This document shows positions 1 through 7,118 of a stretch of 20,630 nucleotides of DNA, in pieces (the stretch's first letter is position 1; every line of letters starts with the position of its first letter). The stretch spans positions 1 to 20,630 of the forward strand of contig JASLFZ010000055.1 of assembly GCA_030150485.1 (NCBI GenBank). The letters run 5' to 3'. The notes under the pieces are model-generated. The model saw only the letters and a program-made list of their open reading frames with translations, had not been told where the DNA came from and made no database searches. The position numbers and the translations under genes are program-made. This DNA comes from Candidatus Saccharimonadales bacterium. GTDB taxonomy: Bacteria > Patescibacteriota > Saccharimonadia > UBA4664 > SCTI01.

Positions 1-309
1 AATCGCGGTTACGAGTACCGCACCAGCGGCCATATCCTTGATGATGCGCACCTGGTCATTGGGCTTGTCCTCGATCAGATCAAGCGTCTTTTCTAATGAA
101 GTGTTAACAATTTCAGCCGTAAACACCAAAATAATGGCGAAAAACAGGGCGGCGAGCTCGGCGTTGGTGACACCGACTATGAAGGCCAAAACTACCACCA
201 GAACTGCGGCTATCAGATGAAGTCGCGCGTTGCGTTCCAGCCGCACGACGTACACAATACCGTAAAAAGCGGTGGTTAAGCTGCGGCCAAACTGTCTTAG
301 TCCTTCCAT
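1..309 (-). CDS. dgkA: Diacylglycerol/undecaprenol kinase, DgkA family (3'-truncated by window edge)
   Basis: Small integral-membrane lipid kinase that phosphorylates diacylglycerol or, in many bacteria, undecaprenol, feeding the lipid carrier pool for cell-wall synthesis. Translating the reverse strand gives 103 residues with no stop: a start MEGLRQFGRS, the ARLH segment near residue 28, a membrane helix (about 31-47), a second helix (about 52-66), then the family signature AEIVNTSLEKTLDLIED (65-81) and KDMAAGAVL (91-99). These match the conserved glutamate, asparagine-threonine and KD-AAGAVL motifs of DgkA. The start ATG (307-309) overlaps the last 13 nt of ybeY and has an AAGGAA ribosome site 8 nt upstream. 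The C-terminus, about one helix, lies outside the window. The undecaprenol specificity is inferred from the family, not seen. Confidence 0.9.
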   Translation of the reverse strand, partial: MEGLRQFGRSLTTAFYGIVYVVRLERNARLHLIAAVLVVVLAFIVGVTNAELAALFFAIILVFTAEIVNTSLEKTLDLIEDKPNDQVRIIKDMAAGAVLVTAI

Positions 310-761
310 GCAAATTTCCTTACTTTAAGTCCGGCGGCCGTCATGATCTGCTCCTGTAGCTGATCGAGCTCTTGGCGCTCAGCCTCGGTTTGATGGTCGT
401 ACCCGAGCGCGTGCAGGAGGCCGTGGATGGTCAGCAGGCCGATTTCATCTGATAAGCTGATGCCAGCGGCGGCGGCCTGACGCTCGGCCGTCTCGGTACT
501 GATAGCGATATCAGCCAGCTCGCCGGCCTCGGCCTCGCCGGTTTCACTATAATTAAATGTTAATACATCGGTGGGTGCGGCCAACCCACGATAATGTTTA
601 TTTAACGTGGCAATTTCGGCGTCGTCAACCAGCTTAAGGTTAATGGTGCCATCTGGCATGTCCTGGGCTGCCAGCTGATGCTGCAAAGCCGCAAAAACGT
701 GCTCACCGGCATCACGCAGCTCAGCTGGCCAGGAGCCCACAAAGGTGATGGCCAGCGTCAT
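297..761 (-). CDS. ybeY: Endoribonuclease YbeY (rRNA maturation factor)
   Basis: Single-strand endoribonuclease that takes part in 16S rRNA 3'-end processing and ribosome quality control. The 154-residue protein is the usual family length. The zinc site HGLLHALGYDH (about residues 113-123) matches the family pattern HGxLHLxGYDH and supplies the three metal-binding histidines. The N-terminal half contains DDAEIATLNKHYRG and PTDVLTFNY, the conserved strand-helix that precedes the active site. The start ATG shares one base with the stop of the upstream yqeY gene (TGATG), so translational coupling is likely. The 3' end overlaps the dgkA start by 13 nt. The ybeY-dgkA pair is common in bacteria. 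Confidence 0.95.
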   Translation of the reverse strand: MTLAITFVGSWPAELRDAGEHVFAALQHQLAAQDMPDGTINLKLVDDAEIATLNKHYRGLAAPTDVLTFNYSETGEAEAGELADIAISTETAERQAAAAGISLSDEIGLLTIHGLLHALGYDHQTEAERQELDQLQEQIMTAAGLKVRKFAWKD

Positions 762-1201
762 CAGGCGAGCTTTTGGCGGACCAGCTGCGAAACCGCTGTG
801 CCGTCGGCGCGGCCTTCAGCTCGCTGCAGTACCGCTCCGATCACCATTCCCATCTGGGTGGCGTTAGCGCTCGTTTCAGCAATAACCGCGTCAACGAGAG
901 CGGTTAGCTCAGCTTCGCTCATCTGTTGGGGTAGATAGCTCTCAATAATGGTTAGCTCATGCTGCTCCGATTCGGCCAGATCTGTACGGCCACCCTGCGC
1001 GTATTGGGCAATCGAGTCTTTACGCTGCTTGGCCTCACGCTGCACCACCTTTAACGCCTCGGCCTCGGTGAGTTCGTGGCCGAGCTTAATCTGTTCATTT
1101 TTTAATGAACTTTTAATCAGGCGCAGTACAGCAGTGCGCGCCACCACACCCTCTTTCATCGAAGTAGCGAGATCCGTATCAATTTGAGCCTGGAGTGCCA
1201 T
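761..1201 (-). CDS. yqeY: GatB/YqeY domain protein
   Basis: Free-standing homologue of the tRNA-binding C-terminal domain of the GatB subunit of Asp/Glu-tRNA amidotransferase. Its cellular role is not settled; binding of tRNA or tRNA-like partners is inferred from the family. The protein (146 residues) shows the family landmarks: VLRLIKSSLKNEQI near residues 26-39, the KQRKDSIAQY helix near 60-69, IIESYLPQQMSE near 87-98 and MGMVIGAVL near 119-127. A TTG lies immediately before the ATG; I take the ATG at 1199-1201 because both would be read by the same ribosome and no Shine-Dalgarno separates them. It begins 6 nt after the rpsU stop and ends on the ybeY start, so it belongs to the rpsU-yqeY-ybeY-dgkA operon. 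Confidence 0.92.
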   Translation of the reverse strand: MALQAQIDTDLATSMKEGVVARTAVLRLIKSSLKNEQIKLGHELTEAEALKVVQREAKQRKDSIAQYAQGGRTDLAESEQHELTIIESYLPQQMSEAELTALVDAVIAETSANATQMGMVIGAVLQRAEGRADGTAVSQLVRQKLA

Positions 1202-1207
1202 CAATAA

Positions 1208-1417
1208 TTACCGATAGAGTGCTTGGCGGGCCTTGGCGGCCTTACGGGTAGCTTTACGGATCGCAATGGCGCGCTGCTCGCGTTTGCTGAGCGGCTTTTC
1301 AAAGGCGCGTTTGCGCCGTGCGACACCGAGTACGCCCGACTGCTGCACTTTCTTATTAAAGCGCCGAATCATGTTCTCGAGAGATTCGCGGTCATCTTTG
1401 CGCGTTACTTGAAGCAA
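1208..1417 (-). CDS. rpsU: 30S ribosomal protein S21
   Basis: Small basic protein of the 30S subunit platform, needed for mRNA engagement near the 3' end of 16S rRNA. The 69-residue product carries the S21 pattern: ESLENMIRRFNKKVQQSGVL followed by RRKRAFEKPLSKREQRA and a lysine/arginine-rich tail. Start choice: a longer reading frame begins at GTG 1424-1426, but the strong AAGGAAGG site overlaps it. The TTG at 1415-1417 lies 8 nt downstream of that site and gives MLQVTRKDDRESLE, which aligns with the usual S21 N-terminus, so I use TTG. First gene of a four-gene operon driven by the promoter at 1462-1490. Confidence 0.93.
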   Translation of the reverse strand: MLQVTRKDDRESLENMIRRFNKKVQQSGVLGVARRKRAFEKPLSKREQRAIAIRKATRKAAKARQALYR

Positions 1418-1461
1418 AGAAATCACCTTCCTTTCTTGGGGAGTGGATAGTTAACCTGGTT

Positions 1462-1490
1462 ATGATACTGTTTTTTACGGTTTTGGGCAA
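1462..1490 (-). promoter_or_regulatory. Sigma70-type promoter of the rpsU operon
   Basis: On the minus strand, TTGCCC (1485-1490) and TATCAT (1462-1467) are separated by 17 nt. The predicted start lies about 40 nt before the TTG start of rpsU, leaving room for the AAGGAAGG ribosome site. No other gene lies between it and rpsU. Confidence 0.7.
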
Positions 1491-1518
1491 GGTGTGCGAG
1501 ATATAATGGCGTGCTGCA

Positions 1519-1545
1519 GGCCGGCCGTTATGAAAACGGCCGGCC
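1519..1545. terminator. GC-rich perfect hairpin without U-tract
   Basis: The arms GGCCGGCCGTT (1519-1529) and AACGGCCGGCC (1535-1545) form a perfect 11-bp stem with a 5-nt loop. It begins 20 nt after the stop of the minus-strand gene at 1565-1999 and precedes the rpsU promoter. Neither strand has a T-run after the stem, so it is not a classical intrinsic terminator; it may be a U-less terminator or a 3'-end stabiliser. Confidence 0.55.
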
Positions 1546-1564
1546 CGGGTGCGGAGGGGGCAGC

Positions 1565-1999
1565 CTAGGCTACCGCTACAGAGTCGGCCAAAGCCCTAAT
1601 CCCATCGAGGGACCTGCTCTGGACGACCGGATGCAGTTTGAGGTTTCTGATGTATTCGCCGGCCTGCCGAAGGATCGGCATCAGTTCGATGCCATTGCCT
1701 TTGCGGAGAGGGTCAAGAAACTTGGCTGGCAGGATCACCTCAATAGGCGGCGTCAGCGGGCGGGCCTTGCCCAAACGCGTGAGTGCGGCCAAAGCCGCCT
1801 CTTGGCCTTGCTTGGAGAGCCTCCTGTTCTGCTTGATCTGCCCCCGGTAAAGATTAAGCAAGGCAGTAGCCTGATCGGGGCGCATCATCGCGACGCGCTC
1901 CACCTGACCGCGTGAAAGAGCGGTTTCCAGAATCCGGGCGTCCGCCTCAAAGGACGGATGAAGCCGGGCGACTTGAGCTGCCTTATCATTGTGACGCAT
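1565..1999 (-). CDS. Hypothetical protein, 144 residues
   Basis: I do not recognise this family. The product is soluble-looking, with no signal peptide or membrane segment, rich in alanine, leucine and arginine and apparently mostly helical. The middle (about residues 45-76) is an amphipathic stretch (LLNLYRGQIKQNRRLSKQGQ), followed by a proline break (LTPPIEVILPAKF) and a second helical part ending RSLDGIRALADSVAVA. Support for a real gene: a GGAGG ribosome site 5 nt before the ATG, a promoter at 2068-2096 and a strong hairpin just past the stop. It is transcribed alone and divergently from the Rpf-like gene. No function can be assigned. Confidence 0.7.
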   Translation of the reverse strand: MRHNDKAAQVARLHPSFEADARILETALSRGQVERVAMMRPDQATALLNLYRGQIKQNRRLSKQGQEAALAALTRLGKARPLTPPIEVILPAKFLDPLRKGNGIELMPILRQAGEYIRNLKLHPVVQSRSLDGIRALADSVAVA

Positions 2000-2055
2000 G
2001 ATTCCTCCAACTTTGACGGGATAGGTACCAACCAGACAAACTACTTGTGCTCCAC

Positions 2056-2068
2056 CTGGTTATACCAG
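2056..2068. promoter_or_regulatory. Operator-like dyad at the start of the 1565-1999 transcript
   Basis: CTGGT-TAT-ACCAG is a perfect 5-bp inverted repeat that touches the -10 box and covers the predicted transcription start of the minus-strand gene. Its placement is what a repressor site would need, but short dyads occur by chance. Confidence 0.35.
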
Positions 2069-2096
2069 TTTTATCAATTTATGATAATAGTGTCAA
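2068..2096 (-). promoter_or_regulatory. Promoter of the 1565-1999 gene
   Basis: Minus strand TTGACA (2091-2096), a 17-nt spacer and TAAAAC (2068-2073). The -35 is perfect and the -10 is weak. The leader is about 60 nt and ends in a GGAGG ribosome site. Confidence 0.6.
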
Positions 2097-2181
2097 TGAC
2101 TTTTATAATTATGGCTAGCATAAGGGGGAAAATCGTCGAATACGCCGATCGCCCCTCCTTATACGATTCCCCATAAAGTAC

Positions 2182-2210
2182 TTGACAAAGATGCCGTAAT
2201 TTGATACTAT
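2182..2210 (+). promoter_or_regulatory. Strong promoter of the Rpf-like gene
   Basis: TTGACA (2182-2187), exactly 17 nt, then TACTAT (2205-2210). The predicted start is about 2217-2218, which coincides with the A of an ATG at 2218. A leader of about 118 nt separates it from the Rpf-like start. The 336-nt gene-free stretch 2000-2335 is accounted for by this promoter, its leader, and the divergent minus-strand promoter. Confidence 0.8.
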
Positions 2211-2217
2211 AGTGCGC

Positions 2218-2259
2218 ATGTCTAGAAATCCTGCTATTTGGCGGGGTTTTTTGATGTGA
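2218..2259 (+). CDS. Possible leaderless 13-codon leader peptide
   Basis: An ATG at the predicted +1 opens MSRNPAIWRGFLM and stops at TGA 2257-2259. Codons 3 to 12 cover the whole terminator-like hairpin at 2226-2252, so a ribosome translating this frame would melt it. No Shine-Dalgarno is possible; initiation would have to be leaderless, as predicted for recJ and priA in this window. Peptide synthesis is inference from position only. Confidence 0.35.
   Translation: MSRNPAIWRGFLM
2226..2252 (+). terminator. Attenuator-like intrinsic terminator in the Rpf leader
   Basis: AAATCCTGC (2226-2234) pairs with GCGGGGTTT (2241-2249) allowing two G-U pairs, with a 6-nt loop, and is continuous with a run of six T (2247-2252). 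It lies only about 35 nt after the predicted transcription start and more than 80 nt before the gene, which fits premature termination rather than a gene end. Confidence 0.55.
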
Positions 2260-2314
2260 GGGCACCTTCTAAACGTCGGCATGCTAGTGATAGCAGCGAT
2301 AGAGTGATGCTCTT

Positions 2315-2334
2315 GGATTCCGGAGGCGGAGTCC
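2315..2334 (+). promoter_or_regulatory. Hairpin displaying the ribosome site of the Rpf-like gene
   Basis: GGATTCC (2315-2321) and GGAGTCC (2328-2334) form a 7-bp stem (one G-U pair) whose 6-nt loop is GGAGGC, the likely Shine-Dalgarno. The ATG at 2336 follows one base after the stem. The structure could modulate ribosome access. Confidence 0.45.
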
Positions 2335-2335
2335 A

Positions 2336-2947
2336 ATGGGAGAAAGGAGCAAAATCTTATCCCCCATGTATAACCTACATCGGTTGATCACCTGGTTCAT
2401 GATTGTGATCAGCCCGGTCCGAATGGTAGCGGCTTTGCCGATTACCCTTCAGGCTACCAGCGCCCACGCGGCGCAGGCTCCCGCACCTTACTATCTCACC
2501 TTAGACACCCATAACCCCAGCGCGTTGACCGCTCACGTTCCGGCCCAGCCGGACTTTGACCGCGATGTACTGGCTCCCCTACGCGCCGACCAGGCAGCTG
2601 AAGCGGCCCAGGCCGCCGCTGCTGCTCTGGCGGCTCAGCAGGAAGCTGCTGCCAAGGCCAAAGCCGAGGTAGCTATCACGAAGCCGGTAGCCGTTACGGC
2701 GCCGGCCGGTGATGACGCCTTCAGGCAGCTTAGCTACTGTGAGGCCGGTGGTGACTACACCCGTAACTCGGGTAACGGTTACTACGGCGCCTACCAGTAC
2801 AGCTTGGGTACTTGGAACGACTTCGACGGCTACGCCCGTCCCGACCTGGCTCCCGCCAGCGTTCAGGATGCCAAGGCCCATGCCGACGTTGCCGCCCGCG
2901 GTTGGTCAGCTTGGCCCGCCTGTGCTCGTAAACTGGGTCTGTTATAA
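2336..2947 (+). CDS. Exported Rpf-like transglycosylase (resuscitation-promoting-factor domain)
   Basis: Predicted secreted or membrane-tethered muralytic enzyme that cleaves peptidoglycan glycan strands. The N-terminus (about residues 11-46) is a hydrophobic signal segment ending in an AHAAQA-type cleavage region. Residues about 85-112 are an alanine/lysine/glutamate helix acting as a spacer. The C-terminal domain (129-203) is Rpf-like: FRQLSYCEAGGDY, where E136 is the expected catalytic glutamate, then GNGYYGAYQYSLGTW, and RGWSAWPACARKLG. C135 and C196 are placed to form the family disulfide. Start: ATG 2336 has GGAGG at 9-nt spacing; an in-frame ATG at 2366 would give a more typical signal peptide but lacks a well-spaced ribosome site. 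Transcribed alone with a regulated-looking leader and an intrinsic terminator. Rpf domains are best known in Actinobacteria; the family call is firm, the in vivo substrate is inferred. Confidence 0.88.
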   Translation: MGERSKILSPMYNLHRLITWFMIVISPVRMVAALPITLQATSAHAAQAPAPYYLTLDTHNPSALTAHVPAQPDFDRDVLAPLRADQAAEAAQAAAAALAAQQEAAAKAKAEVAITKPVAVTAPAGDDAFRQLSYCEAGGDYTRNSGNGYYGAYQYSLGTWNDFDGYARPDLAPASVQDAKAHADVAARGWSAWPACARKLGLL

Positions 2948-2957
2948 GGTTGATTTC

Positions 2958-2992
2958 AAAAAGCCGCCGCTCTTCGGAGTTGGCGGCTTTTT
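2958..2992. terminator. Bidirectional intrinsic terminator
   Basis: Five A and GCCGCC (2958-2968) pair with GGCGGC and five T (2982-2992) around a 13-nt loop. It sits 10 nt after the Rpf-like stop and 12 nt after the end of the convergent membrane-protein gene at 3005, so it can serve both strands. Confidence 0.9.
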
Positions 2993-3004
2993 GTTGCTTT
3001 TATA

Positions 3005-3274
3005 TTAGGAAGATTTTGGCGCGGTCAGGTGTATTAAGCCGGCCAAATAGCCCAAAAACGCAATTATCTCCGCAATCAGTTTGCCGAGCACCGGCACCAA
3101 AAAGGGCAGGAGAAAAATCGCTAATATAATGAAAATGAAATGCTGCTTGGTGAGACTGATGAGGGCGCCCACCAGGCCGACCAGCACGAGGATCGTCACC
3201 AGCCACTGGATAGATGGCGGAAACAGCGCAATAAAGTGATTAAAGGTGGTGACGAGAAACCCGTAAACGCTCAC
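3005..3274 (-). CDS. Small hydrophobic membrane protein, 89 residues
   Basis: No family recognised. The product is nearly all membrane: helices at about residues 21-41 (IQWLVTILVLVGLVGALI), 45-62 (HFIFIILAIFLLPFLVPV) and 65-81 (LIAEIIAFLGYLAGLI). It starts with GTG 11 nt after the stop of the SPFH gene; no strong ribosome site is evident, so coupling to the upstream gene is likely. Adjacent stomatin-type genes often have a membrane partner (NfeD), but this protein lacks the soluble OB-fold domain of NfeD and should not be named so. Last gene of the hisS-SPFH cluster, ending at the bidirectional terminator. Confidence 0.75.
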   Translation of the reverse strand: MSVYGFLVTTFNHFIALFPPSIQWLVTILVLVGLVGALISLTKQHFIFIILAIFLLPFLVPVLGKLIAEIIAFLGYLAGLIHLTAPKSS

Positions 3275-3285
3275 CTCGGCCTAGC

Positions 3286-4044
3286 TCACTTCCCTGGCGT
3301 TTCTGAATCGACGAAGGCTTTGACGCTCTGCATGGTGTCCATAAACTGGGCCGGGAATACAATGGTGGAGTTTTTATCGGAGGCGATTTCGGTCAGGACC
3401 TGAAGGTTACGGAGCTGGAGCGCGATCGGGTGGGCCGCGATAATATCGGCGGCATCGCCCAGCTTCGTGGCGCTGAGAAACTCGCCCTCGGCCGCGATGA
3501 CCTTGGCGCGCTTTTCGCGCTCGGCCTGGGCCTGGGCCGCCATGGCCTGCTGCATCATCGGCGGTAGCTGAATATCCTTAAGCTCAACCACGCTGATAAC
3601 CACGCCCCACTGCTCGGTTTGCTTATCGAGTACTCCTTTAATGGCGGTGTTGATCTTTTCGGTCTCACTGAGCAGCTCATCCAGCTGCGACTGGCCGACG
3701 ATGTTGCGCACGGTGGTTTGGGCGATCTGGTTGATGGCAACGGCCACGTTTTCAATCTCAACCAGCGACTTCACGGGATCATCAACGCGGTAGTAGGAGA
3801 CGGCCGAGACATCAAGGCTGACGTTGTCGCGCGTGATAATGTTTTGCGACTGGATCGGCATGGTTTGGGTGCGCATGTTCACTTTGCGCAGCTGATCAAT
3901 AATGGGGATGATGAGCGTGAGGCCAGGGCCACGTACGCCGCCCTGCACCTTTCCAAGGCGGAACACGACGCCCCGCTCGTACTGATTGATGATGCGAATA
4001 CCGCTGAGCAGAATAACGACGATAACGGCCAGAACAATCCACAT
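3286..4044 (-). CDS. SPFH/band-7 (stomatin/slipin-like) membrane protein
   Basis: Membrane-anchored scaffold protein that in related systems oligomerises at the membrane and organises proteins or controls proteases; no specific role is known here. One N-terminal helix (2-17) is followed by [17 protein letters not shown] and [13 protein letters not shown], the standard start of the slipin SPFH domain. [15 protein letters not shown] and [17 protein letters not shown] follow, then the long helix [20 protein letters not shown] (about 160-179) and KVIAAEGE, all conserved in prokaryotic stomatins. Length 252 is normal. The ATG lies 2 nt after the hisS stop, with GGAGG 7 nt upstream inside hisS, so the two genes are co-transcribed. 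The downstream 89-residue membrane protein may be its partner (inference). Confidence 0.93.
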   Translation of the reverse strand: MWIVLAVIVVILLSGIRIINQYERGVVFRLGKVQGGVRGPGLTLIIPIIDQLRKVNMRTQTMPIQSQNIITRDNVSLDVSAVSYYRVDDPVKSLVEIENVAVAINQIAQTTVRNIVGQSQLDELLSETEKINTAIKGVLDKQTEQWGVVISVVELKDIQLPPMMQQAMAAQAQAEREKRAKVIAAEGEFLSATKLGDAADIIAAHPIALQLRNLQVLTEIASDKNSTIVFPAQFMDTMQSVKAFVDSETPGK

Positions 4045-4046
4045 GG

Positions 4047-5324
4047 CTAAACCTCCACCTTAAATTTTTGCTGTAGCTCTTTCACAATGGTTTTTAATGA
4101 AACCATCTCTTGGGCGCCGGACTTCATATCGCGCAGGATGACGGTCTCTTCCTGAACCTCCTTTTGGCCAATAATAATCGCAAACGGTAGATCTAGCTTG
4201 TTGGCACGCTCGAGCTGAGGCCCGATGCCGTCCTTATCAACCGCCCCAACAGCGCCAACGCCACCATCGAGCAGACGCTCGATGAGCGCAAAGGCCTCCA
4301 GCCGCGCCGGCTCACCGAGGCTGGCAACATACACGTGGACATCGTGGCGCTCTGGAACCACCAAGTTTTCGGCCGCGAGTTCCAGCAGGACGCGCTCCAC
4401 CCCAATACCAAAGCCGGCGGCCGGCGTGGGGCGGCCACCCAGCTGCTCGGCTAGGCCATCGTAGCGGCCGCCGCCGCCTAGGCTACTCTGCTGACCTTCG
4501 CGCTCACCATAAAACTCAAACACGGTGTGGGTGTAGTAATCGAGGCCGCGAACGAGCTGCGGGTTCAGTTCATAGGGAATTTGTAATAGATCCAGATACT
4601 CCAGTACGGCGGCAAAGTGCGCCTGGCTGGCCTCCGAGAGGTAGTTCAGGATCTGCGGAGCCGTAGCAACCACCTGCCGAGTAGCCCGCTCTTTAGAATC
4701 CAGCACGCGCAGCGGATTGGTGCTGACGCGCTTTTGGTCGATCTCGGCCAGCTTAGCGAGGTTCTCTTTCAGGAAGTCGGTGAGCGCTTGCAGGTACTTC
4801 TTGCGGTCGGTAGTATCACCCAAAGTGTTAATTTGGAGCGTAATCTTACGCAACCCCAGATGGCGATAGAACCGCAAGGCCAGCATAATAATCTGGGCAT
4901 CGATGCTGGGCGACTTTTCGCCCAGCACCTCGACACCGAGCTGGTGGAACTGGCGGCGGCGACCCGCTTGAGGGCGGTCGTAACGGAACATCGGGCCCGC
5001 AATCTGGAGCTTAACTGGCTGTGGCCAGCTGGACATACCGTGCTCTATGTAAGCCCGCACCACTCCGGCGGTGGGCTCGGGACGCAGCGACAGTTGGTTA
5101 TCACCCCGGTCGGTAAAGCTGTACAGCTCTTTATCGACGACATCGGTGCCGGTGCCGACCCCACGCACGAACACCCCCTGCTCTTCAAGCATAGGCGTAT
5201 CAATCGGCTGGTAGCCAGCCGCGGCGGCTAGCTGCTGAAAGATATTGGTAACGTAATTAACCCCACGGCGCTCTTCTGGTAGGCTGTCCGGCATACCGCG
5301 AACGTGCTGAAACTGTTTGGCCAC
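4047..5324 (-). CDS. hisS: Histidyl-tRNA synthetase
   Basis: Class II aminoacyl-tRNA synthetase charging tRNA-His in the cytoplasm. All landmarks are visible in the 425 residues: [13 protein letters not shown] (80-92), motif 2 [20 protein letters not shown] (111-130), the histidine-A loop RGLDYYT (259-265), GGGGRYDG (283-290) and motif 3 GFGIGVER (304-311). The C-terminal anticodon-binding domain (about 325-420) includes the typical [14 protein letters not shown] segment. The start is GTG (5322-5324) with GGAGAGG 6 nt upstream. It heads a cluster with the SPFH and 89-residue membrane genes. A weak promoter may lie at 5348-5376; otherwise it would be read through from recJ. Confidence 0.97.
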   Translation of the reverse strand: MAKQFQHVRGMPDSLPEERRGVNYVTNIFQQLAAAAGYQPIDTPMLEEQGVFVRGVGTGTDVVDKELYSFTDRGDNQLSLRPEPTAGVVRAYIEHGMSSWPQPVKLQIAGPMFRYDRPQAGRRRQFHQLGVEVLGEKSPSIDAQIIMLALRFYRHLGLRKITLQINTLGDTTDRKKYLQALTDFLKENLAKLAEIDQKRVSTNPLRVLDSKERATRQVVATAPQILNYLSEASQAHFAAVLEYLDLLQIPYELNPQLVRGLDYYTHTVFEFYGEREGQQSSLGGGGRYDGLAEQLGGRPTPAAGFGIGVERVLLELAAENLVVPERHDVHVYVASLGEPARLEAFALIERLLDGGVGAVGAVDKDGIGPQLERANKLDLPFAIIIGQKEVQEETVILRDMKSGAQEMVSLKTIVKELQQKFKVEV

Positions 5325-5347
5325 GTAATTCCTCTCCTAGTGTTAAC

Positions 5348-5376
5348 AAGCTAGCACGCCAGGTTAAGCGACGCAA
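5348..5376 (-). promoter_or_regulatory. Weak candidate promoter for hisS
   Basis: Minus strand TTGCGT (5371-5376), 17 nt, TAGCTT (5348-5353) in the 99-nt gap between recJ and hisS. Both boxes are imperfect. Confidence 0.35.
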
Positions 5377-5423
5377 GCCAGGCTGCCTGAACACTAAATG
5401 TAGACGAGCCACCGCGAGCGGCA

Positions 5424-7097
5424 CTACTGAAGGCTAATAAGGACGAGTTGAAGGCTGGTGCGGCCTTGGAACTCATTTTTCTGTAAATAGCACAAAGCGT
5501 CAACAAGCTGGCCGACTTTTAGGTTGGGGTACTTTTCGCTCAAGTTAAAGCCAATGCCGTTGTGGATGCTCCCACCCTCACCAGCCAGCTTTAGCTTAAG
5601 ATGCTGCTTAGCCTTGCCTACTCCACCAATTTCGATAATCTTCAGCTTGCTGATGCCAATGGCGGGCTCGGGATTAGCGCTGCCAAAAGGCTCAAGGAGC
5701 ATCATACTGTTGTATAAATCCCAACGAATGTCCGTGGGACTGTCTACGACCAAGTCGGCTTCGCGGGTTTCGGTAGTTGGCAGTTCGCTGGATACGCTTT
5801 GATAGTGCTGATTGAGCATGGTACGTAGACCATCCAGGTTTTCGCTCGGAAGAGTAAAGCCGGCGGCAAAGCTATGACCGCCAAGCCGAGTAAACAGGTC
5901 AGCCCGGGAGCGCAGGCCTTCAATCAAATTGTAGCCGCCAGAGCTGCGGCCGGAACCCTTTGCGTGACCATCGAGCTGTTGGAGAATTAGCGTGGGCTTC
6001 TGCCACTTTTCGGCGAGCTTTGAGGCAGCAATTCCCACAATGCCGTGGGGCCAGCTGCTATCGGCGAGCACGAGCACCGGATCGGTGCTGTAGGCCTCGG
6101 CCAAGGCGTCCGCCTCCTGAACAATCCTGGCTTGCTCGAGCTGGCGCTGGTGGTTCATTTCCTCTAGCTGAAAGGCCAACGCCTGTGCCTCGACCGGATC
6201 GGCGGTCAGCAAAAGCTCAAGGCTGTAGTTGGCGTGTTCCAGGCGGCCAGCGGCGTTGAGGCGTGGCCCAAACATAAAGCCTAAGTGGTAGGCTTTGAGC
6301 TCGCTGAGCTCAATACCGGCACTCTGAGCTAGCGCTACCAGGCCGACGCGTCGTGTTTTTTGCAACACTAGCAGCCCGAATTTAGCCAACACACGATTCT
6401 CCCCCACCAAGGGCATGACATCACAGACGGTTCCCAGCGCCACCAAATCGAGCAGCCATTTCTCCTGGCCGGCAGCCGGTGACCCGGTGCGCTGCTGCAA
6501 CGCCCGCGCTACCGCAAAGGCCACCCCGACACCCGCTAGCTCCTTAAAGGGGTAGGTGTCACCCGGCTGCTTTGGGTTTACTACCGCCACCGCTTGGGGC
6601 AGCTCGGGAGGTGCGTCGTGATGGTCGGTAATCACCAGATCCAGGCCATGCTCGCGCGCCCAGATAGCCTCCTCTATGTTGGTAATGCCACAGTCAACCG
6701 ATATCACCAAGGTTGCGCCCTGCCGCTTGAGCCCAGCTAAAGCCTGGCGATGAATACCGTAGCCCTCTGTATACCGATCGGGAATATAAGTTAGCGGCTT
6801 TAAGCCGTAGTGTTGTAACGTTTCCAGCATCAAGGTGGTAGAAACAATGCCATCAATGTCGTAGTCGCCATAAATCGCGACCGTTTCATCGGCTTTGATA
6901 GCCTTAAGAATACGATCCACAGCCTTATCCATGTCCTTCATCAGGAAGGGATCGGCTAGATCCCGGTCATAGTCGGGATGTAAAAATGCTTCAATATCAG
7001 CGCTTTCGGTAAGGCCGCGTTTGCGCAATATATCTAACACCAGCGGTGATACCGTTGTAGTATCCGCAGCCTGCTTGACCGGTGTTTGCGCCTCCAT
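5424..7097 (-). CDS. recJ: Single-stranded-DNA-specific exonuclease RecJ
   Basis: 5'-to-3' single-strand DNA exonuclease used in recombination and repair. The 557 residues are a normal RecJ core. The DHH phosphoesterase motifs are DYDIDG (78-83), DCG (135-137) and TDHH (157-160), which bind the two catalytic metals. GPRLNAAGR (277-285) follows, then the DHHA1 part GSGRSSGGYN (381-390) and GGHSFAAGF (406-414), with an OB-like C-terminal domain. The ATG (7095-7097) has no Shine-Dalgarno; instead an extended -10 box ends 6 nt before it, so the transcript should begin at or next to the ATG (leaderless). The promoter overlaps the end of the neighbouring small membrane-protein gene. Confidence 0.96.
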   Translation of the reverse strand: MEAQTPVKQAADTTTVSPLVLDILRKRGLTESADIEAFLHPDYDRDLADPFLMKDMDKAVDRILKAIKADETVAIYGDYDIDGIVSTTLMLETLQHYGLKPLTYIPDRYTEGYGIHRQALAGLKRQGATLVISVDCGITNIEEAIWAREHGLDLVITDHHDAPPELPQAVAVVNPKQPGDTYPFKELAGVGVAFAVARALQQRTGSPAAGQEKWLLDLVALGTVCDVMPLVGENRVLAKFGLLVLQKTRRVGLVALAQSAGIELSELKAYHLGFMFGPRLNAAGRLEHANYSLELLLTADPVEAQALAFQLEEMNHQRQLEQARIVQEADALAEAYSTDPVLVLADSSWPHGIVGIAASKLAEKWQKPTLILQQLDGHAKGSGRSSGGYNLIEGLRSRADLFTRLGGHSFAAGFTLPSENLDGLRTMLNQHYQSVSSELPTTETREADLVVDSPTDIRWDLYNSMMLLEPFGSANPEPAIGISKLKIIEIGGVGKAKQHLKLKLAGEGGSIHNGIGFNLSEKYPNLKVGQLVDALCYLQKNEFQGRTSLQLVLISLQ

Positions 7098-7103
7098 AGG
7101 GTA

Positions 7104-7112
7104 AGTATAACA
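7104..7112 (-). promoter_or_regulatory. Extended -10 promoter giving a leaderless recJ mRNA
   Basis: Minus strand TG-T-TATACT, with six bases (TACCCT) between the box and the recJ ATG. The -35 region is poor, as expected for a TGN-extended -10. The predicted +1 is the A of the ATG or one base away. Confidence 0.65.
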
Positions 7113-7118
7113 GGATTG

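Noticed and set aside
113..313. Minus-strand frame of 66 codons
   Set aside because: Out of frame with the clear DgkA translation on the same strand.
1958..2176. Plus-strand frame of 72 codons in the divergent promoter region
   Set aside because: Overlaps the start of the minus-strand gene at 1999 and the promoters; no ribosome site.
2217..2335. ydaO-type (cyclic-di-AMP) riboswitch, known upstream of some actinobacterial rpf genes
   Set aside because: The leader is too short and I could not find the conserved ydaO blocks; only simple hairpins are present.
3005..3274. NfeD-family partner of the SPFH protein
   Set aside because: Position fits, but the product has only hydrophobic helices and lacks the soluble OB-fold domain that defines the family.
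4617..5231. Open frame of 204 codons on the plus strand opposite hisS
   Set aside because: It lies wholly antisense to a firmly identified hisS, has no ribosome site or family resemblance, and long antisense frames are expected in GC-rich genes.
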